NCBI GenBank assembly: GCA_018648945.1
Contig: JABGQJ010000200.1
Coordinates: 1-11,278, forward strand
DNA from: Victivallales bacterium
Lineage (GTDB): Bacteria; Verrucomicrobiota; Lentisphaeria; Oligosphaerales; Lenti-02
DNA: 11,278 bases
Direction: 5' to 3'
Position numbers and translations under genes: made by a program. Below, piece after piece: positions 7,389 through 11,278 of this stretch. Position 1 is the first letter of the stretch. Each line of letters begins with the position of its first letter. The notes under the pieces were generated by a model. The model had not been told where the DNA came from. It ran no database searches and worked only from the letters and a program-made list of their open reading frames with translations.

Positions 7389-8609
7389 CTATGGCAGGAC
7401 TTCCTGGCAGAGCTTCTCGAAGATGCTCGTCACGTGTTCCCAGTCAAACTTCTCTCGCACCAGTTTGGCGGCGGTCGCGGCCATCTGCCCGGTCGCCGGC
7501 GCTCCCTGCAGCACGTCGATCACACGGTTGGCAAAAGCTCGCGGATCGTCGGCCAGGAAGCAGTGGGTGCCATCCTCTACGGGTAGCCCCTCGGCACCAA
7601 TTCGGGTGGACACCACAGGTATTCCGGCGGCCATGGCCTCGAAGATCTTGATCCGGGTGCCGCCGCCTGCCCGCAGCGGGACGACGCAGACGCTGCCTTC
7701 GGCCAGGTAGGGACGCACGTCCGGCACCGTGCCGGTGACCTTGATGGTGGCATCGGCCTTCCCGAGAGCGAGAACGCTGGGGTCAGGGCGCCGCCCAACG
7801 ATGCTGAGGGTGGCATTGGGAAGTCGCTCGCAGACGAGCGGGTAGATCTGCTGAACGAACCACTGGACCGCATCGATATTCGGCATCCAATCCATGGAGC
7901 CCAGGAACACGATGTTGCCGGGGAGACGCTCGCGGCGAACCTGCTGGAACTGGTCGGAGTCGACCCCCGTGGGCACATCCCCGAGCACATTGCTCAGGCC
8001 GTATTCGTTGCGCATGGTTTGGGCATCCTCCGGCGACACCGCGATGACGCCATCGCAGAACTCGCAGATCTTTCTCTCGTAGCGCACCATGCGTTGCCAC
8101 TGGTTCTCGAAGTAGGCCTTCTTGAGAGGGTTGCCAGCCGCCTCGGCCAGCCGCTTCCAGATCATGGCTTCGACGTTGTGTTGGAAGAGGATGGTCGGAA
8201 TCTTGGTGGACTCCCGGCCCACGCGCAGAAGGTTCAGGGACGGGGCCGGGAAGTCGCAGATGACGAGGTCGTACCCGCCGCAGTCGAGCTGGTGCCGCAA
8301 AGCGTCCACGTAGCTCGCGCTGAAGTATTTGTCGATGATATACGGCCGGGAGGAGAAGAGCAGGTTGCGCAGGAGCTGCCAAGCGAAGGCCGGCGAACCC
8401 TTGCTGGCCTCGCGCCAGCGGACCCAGATATGGTGGGAGGAGTATTCACTGGCCTGAGTCTGTGTGCTCTCGTCAGTCCCTTCCGGGAAGTGCGAGAGGT
8501 AGGTCACCTGGTGGTTGCGGCGAAGCTGTCGCAACATATTGTAGGTGCGTAGTTTGCCGCCGCTGTCAAGGGGATGCAGGGGCCCGGTCTTGAGCCATAG
8601 GATATTCAT
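7389..8609 (-). CDS. GT4-type glycosyltransferase (GT-B fold)
   Basis: A 406-aa retaining glycosyltransferase transferring a nucleotide-activated sugar to a surface glycan, cell-wall or exopolysaccharide acceptor, in the cytoplasm or at the inner membrane face. Seen: an acceptor-side N-terminal domain opening with MNILWLKTGPLHPLDSGGK and LRTYNMLRQLRR; FQHNVEAMIWKRL (142-154); SPEDAQTMRNEYG (192-204); PTGVDSDQF (213-221); the domain boundary GNIVFLGSMDWMPNIDAVQW (231-250); TLSIVGRRPDP (267-277); and the GT4 donor-binding signature GGGTRIKIFEAMAAGIPVVST (about 315-335, Glu324 first of the EX7E pair). The pattern, including the GGKLRT and GSMDW motifs, resembles the sugar transferases linked to PEP-CTERM/exosortase systems, but no such genes are here. 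ggag lies about five bases before ATG 8609. Followed at 33 bases by the LURF-one gene. Donor and acceptor cannot be deduced. Confidence 0.92.
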   Translation of the reverse strand: MNILWLKTGPLHPLDSGGKLRTYNMLRQLRRNHQVTYLSHFPEGTDESTQTQASEYSSHHIWVRWREASKGSPAFAWQLLRNLLFSSRPYIIDKYFSASYVDALRHQLDCGGYDLVICDFPAPSLNLLRVGRESTKIPTILFQHNVEAMIWKRLAEAAGNPLKKAYFENQWQRMVRYERKICEFCDGVIAVSPEDAQTMRNEYGLSNVLGDVPTGVDSDQFQQVRRERLPGNIVFLGSMDWMPNIDAVQWFVQQIYPLVCERLPNATLSIVGRRPDPSVLALGKADATIKVTGTVPDVRPYLAEGSVCVVPLRAGGGTRIKIFEAMAAGIPVVSTRIGAEGLPVEDGTHCFLADDPRAFANRVIDVLQGAPATGQMAATAAKLVREKFDWEHVTSIFEKLCQEVLP

Positions 8610-8651
8610 GCGCGCTCCAGTCTCGTCTCCACTGGGGTGTCGGGGGCCATC

Positions 8652-8679
8652 AATATACTCTCAACGACTGCACCGTCTA
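8652..8679 (-). promoter_or_regulatory. Putative sigma70-type promoter for glycosyltransferase / LURF-one unit
   Basis: Read on the minus strand: TAGACG (8679-8674), 16 bases, TATATT (8657-8652). The -10 box matches five of six and the -35 box four of six consensus bases. It is a short AT-rich patch in otherwise GC-rich DNA, overlaps the UroD-family stop codon and would give a leader of roughly 35 bases before ATG 8609. This argues that the glycosyltransferase has its own promoter rather than depending on the UroD gene. Confidence 0.4.
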
Positions 8680-9729
8680 GGCTTCAGCGGCCCGGATTCG
8701 ACGCACGCCCTCGATCATCGCCCGGTAACCCTCAGGCGGCACGTATTCCGGGATCGAGTTGCCCGATCCCAGGGCGAAGCCCTTCGCCATCGCCCGGTAG
8801 CGGGTGCCGTTCTCGACGGTGAAGGCGGTGATATCTTCGGGAGACATCCGGCAGAGGCGGTCGGTATCGATGCCGCCGACCAGGGCGATCCGGTCGCCGT
8901 AGCGGACAATCCAGTCGTCGAAGGGCGCGATGGCATCCTCATTGGAGTGTTTGCCGTCAATGCCTGCCTCGATCCAGTCGCCCATCACATCGAAAATGCA
9001 GCCGCAGGAGTGCTGTAGGTAGGGTTTGCCCGCCGCGTGGATGGCCCGGATGATTGGGCGGTACTGGGGGATGACGTGTTCGAGGACAGCGGTGGGGGCG
9101 AGCAGAGTGCCCGTCTTGTAGCCCAGGTCGTCCCCGATTCTGCAGGCGGCGAAGAGGTCACCGTAGCGGGGCAGAAATTCACTCCAGATGGCCAAGAGCA
9201 GAGCTCCGATCCTGCGGTACAGGTCGGCGAACAGTTCGGGATCGTCGGCCTGCATGTAGCAAAGCCACTCGAAGCCGACCAGTTCCTCGCTGATCTCGAA
9301 GACCCCATTGCCCACCCCGCCTACGCCCTTCATGCCAGCGGGCATGGCCTGACGCAGCAAGTCGAACGTGGGATAGGCCCGCTCGCGGAAGATGCGGGGC
9401 AGGTCGGCCCAGGGATAGGCCTCGAAGTCGGCCCGGTTCTGGATCGGCCCGGGACGCTCTCCTATCAAGGCCCCCCCATCGGGCAGGATACCGCCGACGC
9501 AGTACTCGATCGAGACGGTATCGTAGGTCATTTCCCGGTAGAAATCGCAATAGCGCCGGAGCCATTCCAGGCGATCCGCTTCGTCTCCTCCGGCCAGATT
9601 GGAGAAGGGGCGACCCGTGATCTGGTCCATCGAACCTGCGTTTATCAGGTGCTCGTAGAGCGGCAGTCGCGCCGGCTTCTCGTTGCGCATCACCTGTTCG
9701 AAGTGCCGGTAGTCGGGTTGCCAGGTCAC
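8677..9729 (-). CDS. Uroporphyrinogen decarboxylase (URO-D) family protein, corrinoid-methyltransferase-like
   Basis: A 350-aa TIM-barrel protein of the UroD/MtaA superfamily. It lacks the N-terminal signature expected of true HemE, and its opening (DYRHFEQVMRNEKPARLPLYEHLIN, about 6-30) and central YLQHSCGCIFDVMGDW (237-252) fit the non-haem branch whose known members move methyl groups to or from corrinoids. His240 and Cys242 match the HxC zinc ligands of MtaA-type enzymes. The place where a third Cys ligand is often found reads ALGSGNSIPEYVPPEGYRAM, without Cys. Homologues of this shape are abundant in planctomycete- and Lentisphaerae-like genomes and mostly uncharacterised. The frame is open upstream into repeat copy B, but GTG 9729 is preferred because gggaga stands seven bases before it and the homologous region begins there. 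No corrinoid-binding protein is adjacent. Family certain, reaction unknown. Confidence 0.85.
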   Translation of the reverse strand: MTWQPDYRHFEQVMRNEKPARLPLYEHLINAGSMDQITGRPFSNLAGGDEADRLEWLRRYCDFYREMTYDTVSIEYCVGGILPDGGALIGERPGPIQNRADFEAYPWADLPRIFRERAYPTFDLLRQAMPAGMKGVGGVGNGVFEISEELVGFEWLCYMQADDPELFADLYRRIGALLLAIWSEFLPRYGDLFAACRIGDDLGYKTGTLLAPTAVLEHVIPQYRPIIRAIHAAGKPYLQHSCGCIFDVMGDWIEAGIDGKHSNEDAIAPFDDWIVRYGDRIALVGGIDTDRLCRMSPEDITAFTVENGTRYRAMAKGFALGSGNSIPEYVPPEGYRAMIEGVRRIRAAEA

Positions 9730-9735
9730 TGTTCG

Positions 9736-9823
9736 GTCTCCCGGGGGGCTTGCCGTGGATGGTTCTTGCGGAGTCCCTACAGTAGAATCCTGAGTAGCGC
9801 CCGGCAACCCGCTCCCGGGAGAC
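9736..9823 (-). promoter_or_regulatory. Foldable leader of the UroD-family gene, stem includes the ribosome binding site
   Basis: On the minus strand gtctcccggg (9823-9814) pairs perfectly with cccgggagac (9745-9736). Just inside, gggttgccg pairs with cggcaa-g-ccc, one base bulged, directly stacked on the outer 3' arm. The ribosome binding site gggaga (9742-9737) lies within the outer 3' arm, so folding would hide it from ribosomes. About 45 bases remain in the apical loop. I recognise no known riboswitch class; no cobalamin-riboswitch core is visible. Confidence 0.45.
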
Positions 9824-9840
9824 TTGCGGCTGGTGGAGCC

Positions 9841-9921
9841 CGTCAAGGTCGGCGTTCTGGCACAACGGGCTGAGACGCAGTGCAATCCGGGTTCGCAGCA
9901 GATTCGCGTGGATTAGCCAGG
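9841..9921 (-). repeat. Dispersed repeat, copy B (inverted relative to copy A)
   Basis: Reverse-complement copy of 4802-4882, 77 of 81 bases identical. It begins nine bases after the REC-PP2C stop codon, in that gene's orientation, and ends just before the foldable UroD leader. The left palindrome arm of copy A is kept (9857-9872) but the matching right arm is not found here; beyond 9841 similarity to copy A fades, although the string gcgcccggcaacc occurs near both copies (4898-4910 and 9797-9809, plus strand). Confidence 0.9.
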
Positions 9922-9930
9922 TTAGGTCCT

Positions 9931-11121
9931 TCAGGTGATTTCGAGCCCGATGATGCACTGGTCGTCAGCAGGCTCCCCTCGCCCGCGCCAGGCATCGACG
10001 TCCCCGACGAGGGCGTGGATGCTGTCGGGGAGATCCCGGGAACGGCGGGTTGCGGCGGCGGCAACGAGACGCTCCTCCCCGAACTCCTCCTCGACCGGGC
10101 TCAGCGCCTCGACCAGGCCGTCAGTGAAGGCGTAGAGACGGTCGCCCGGCGCAAGACGCATGGTGTGTTCGACGAATTCAGCGCCGGGGAGTAGGCCGAC
10201 GGCGGGGGGATCGCTGAGCAGACGTTCGGCTGGGGCGGTTGCCGGGACGAGAACCGGGCGTGGGTGCCCGGCGCAGACGTAGCGCAGTTGGCGGGTCCGA
10301 ACGTTGAGGAGTCCGTAGAAGAGCGTGAAATATTCCATCGCTTCGGGGTTCCAGGGAAAACGCTCGTTGAGGTGGCGGGCCACCTCCGCTGGCCCGACGG
10401 GTTCGGGAGCGTCGCCATCTGGACGGTGTCGGATCAGGACTCCCTCGGTGCCTGCCCCCTTTGACATCAGCCGGCTGAGGGTAATGGAGAGCAGAGATGC
10501 CGCGACCCCATGCCCGCAGACGTCAGCGACGTAGAAGCAGAGGTGTTCGTCATCCAGGCACAGGATGTTCAGGGTGTCGCCGGCAAGCTCGTCGCAGGGC
10601 AAGTAGCGCCAGGCTGCTTGGACGCCAGGGAAGACTTGGCCTGTCTTGGGGAGGAAGGCTCTCTGGATGCGGGCGGCGGCTTCGAGACTCTCGCGCATGC
10701 GGCTGTTCACGGCGGCGAGCTGCTGGTAGCCCTCGGCCAGCGCGCGCTCCAACTGGATGACCCGCTCACCGGCCCGGATGCGGACCCGCAACTCCTCCTT
10801 GTCGAAGGGCTTGCTCACGAAGTCGTCGGCACCGGCTTCCATTCCCTCGACCAGATCGCTCTTTTCCGACCGAGAAGTGAGCAGAATGACGTAGACGTAG
10901 TTGCCTGGCTTGGCGTCCGCGCGGATGCGCTGCACAAGCTCGACGCCGTTCATGCCCGGCATCTGCCAGTCGCTGACGACCAGCCAGCAGGGCTCTTTCC
11001 GGAACCGTTCCCATGCTTCCAAGCCATCTGCGGCGGCCAGCACTTCGTGTCCCCAGCCGTGCAGGTATGCGGTCAGGCGGATACGGGTGACCTTGTCGTC
11101 GTCTGCCAGTAGGATCTTCAT
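9931..11121 (-). CDS. Response regulator with PP2C (SpoIIE/RsbU-type) serine phosphatase output
   Basis: A 396-aa signalling protein. Residues 1-120 are a receiver domain: acidic cluster ADDD (6-9), phospho-acceptor Asp51 in VVSDWQMPGMNG, Thr82 in LLTSRSEKSD, Lys104 in FVSKPFDKEEL. Residues about 121-155 form a helical coiled-coil linker (IQLERALAEGYQQL, AARIQRAFLP). Residues about 160-395 are a SpoIIE-type PP2C phosphatase: DELAGDTLNIL (Asp182), VADVCGHGVAASLL (Asp200), YVCAGHPRPVL, YAFTDGLVEA (Asp334) and EPADDQ (Asp386, Asp387), the metal-binding positions of the family. Phosphorylation of Asp51 would switch dephosphorylation of a Ser/Thr-phosphorylated partner, typically an anti-sigma-factor antagonist; none is in the window. 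No histidine-kinase-like anti-sigma domain is fused, unlike HsbR of Pseudomonas. The gene follows an Hpt-like gene by 47 bases, a plausible phosphodonor. ATG 11121 gives an intact receiver domain. Its stop is followed by repeat copy B. Confidence 0.93.
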   Translation of the reverse strand: MKILLADDDKVTRIRLTAYLHGWGHEVLAAADGLEAWERFRKEPCWLVVSDWQMPGMNGVELVQRIRADAKPGNYVYVILLTSRSEKSDLVEGMEAGADDFVSKPFDKEELRVRIRAGERVIQLERALAEGYQQLAAVNSRMRESLEAAARIQRAFLPKTGQVFPGVQAAWRYLPCDELAGDTLNILCLDDEHLCFYVADVCGHGVAASLLSITLSRLMSKGAGTEGVLIRHRPDGDAPEPVGPAEVARHLNERFPWNPEAMEYFTLFYGLLNVRTRQLRYVCAGHPRPVLVPATAPAERLLSDPPAVGLLPGAEFVEHTMRLAPGDRLYAFTDGLVEALSPVEEEFGEERLVAAAATRRSRDLPDSIHALVGDVDAWRGRGEPADDQCIIGLEIT

Positions 11122-11168
11122 CCGGTTTCCACGGAGGGTTGCAGTAGATGGTTCATGAATGGATCAGG

Positions 11169-11278
11169 CTAGAACTCAGCCAGTTGGTCTTCGACTGCCT
11201 GGAGCAGGGGGGGTAGGCACCGTTCGAGTTCCCCGGCGAGCGCCTCGGCACCGTCCAGGCGTCCCTCGCGACTGAGGG
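11169..11278 (-). CDS. 3' end of a gene, possibly an Hpt phosphotransfer protein (partial)
   Basis: Only the last 35 codons and a TAG are inside the window, cut by the right edge. They encode an acidic, helix-forming C terminus reading GRLDGAEALAGELERCLPPL then LQAVEDQLAEF. Alternating Leu and acidic residues of this kind are typical of the last helix of Hpt domains, and position directly upstream of a response regulator on the same strand fits an Hpt protein or hybrid kinase. The phosphorylated His region lies outside the window, so the identity is an inference from helix character and context. Confidence 0.5.
   Translation of the reverse strand, partial: LSREGRLDGAEALAGELERCLPPLLQAVEDQLAEF

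Noticed and set aside
9730..9885. N-terminal extension of the UroD-family protein
   Set aside because: The extension is encoded by the dispersed repeat and leader and is not protein-like; GTG 9729 has its own ribosome binding site and matches the family's start.
4802..9921. Composite transposon or genomic island bounded by the inverted repeats
   Set aside because: No transposase or integrase lies inside, the enclosed genes are ordinary chromosomal ones, the repeat ends lack clear terminal inverted repeats, and no target duplication is visible.
9841..9927. Integron attC-like site (gttaggt at 9921-9927 fits the GTTRRRY core and follows a stop codon)
   Set aside because: No matching inverse core with paired inner sites is found at the other end, copy A lacks the core, and flanking genes are too large and mixed in strand for a cassette array.
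1..11278. CRISPR array, prophage or toxin-antitoxin genes
   Set aside because: No short regularly spaced repeats, phage structural or integrase genes, or small paired genes were seen.

Overview
The window is high-G+C bacterial DNA with dense coding and long antisense shadow frames. It looks like a free-living, polysaccharide-degrading bacterium. A secreted GH10 xylanase-type enzyme with an N-terminal carbohydrate-binding region, a CxPxR sulfatase, a sialidase-fold protein, a corrinoid-type UroD-family protein and a REC-PP2C regulator together resemble gene content of the PVC superphylum (Planctomycetes, Lentisphaerae, Verrucomicrobia) or nearby lineages such as Hydrogenedentes or Armatimonadetes. 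This placement is inferred from gene content only; no rRNA or other marker is present.

Layout. 1-259: no convincing gene; one hairpin near the left edge. 260-2047 (-): GH10 enzyme. A 173-base divergent intergenic region follows. 2221-4801 (+): sulfatase and sialidase-fold protein, 19 bases apart, the only plus-strand unit. 4802-4975: convergent intergenic region holding repeat copy A and a large palindrome. 4976-6732 (-): zinc-ribbon protein, then PTS EIIA, then RluA pseudouridine synthase, with EIIA and rluA overlapping at a GTGA; a sigma70-like promoter lies upstream. 6873-8609 (-): glycosyltransferase followed by a LURF-one protein, with its own AT-rich promoter. 8677-9729 (-): UroD-family protein behind a leader that can fold. 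9841-9921: repeat copy B. 9931-11121 (-): REC-PP2C regulator, preceded by the 3' end of a gene that looks like an Hpt protein, cut by the right edge.

How the genes work together. The left third is a small carbohydrate-use locus: a secreted endo-glycanase diverges from a predicted cytoplasmic sulfatase plus sialidase-fold pair, as if imported sulfated or decorated oligosaccharides are finished inside the cell. The middle holds housekeeping and regulatory genes. The right end is a phosphorelay-type signalling unit, probably Hpt to REC-phosphatase.

The most interesting non-coding signals are an 81-bp repeat (77 of 81 identical) present twice in inverted orientation about 5 kb apart, each copy directly behind a stop codon and in the same orientation as the gene that ends there, and a nested stem in the UroD leader whose 3' arm contains the ribosome binding site. 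I did not find a clearly novel multi-gene defence or mobile system.
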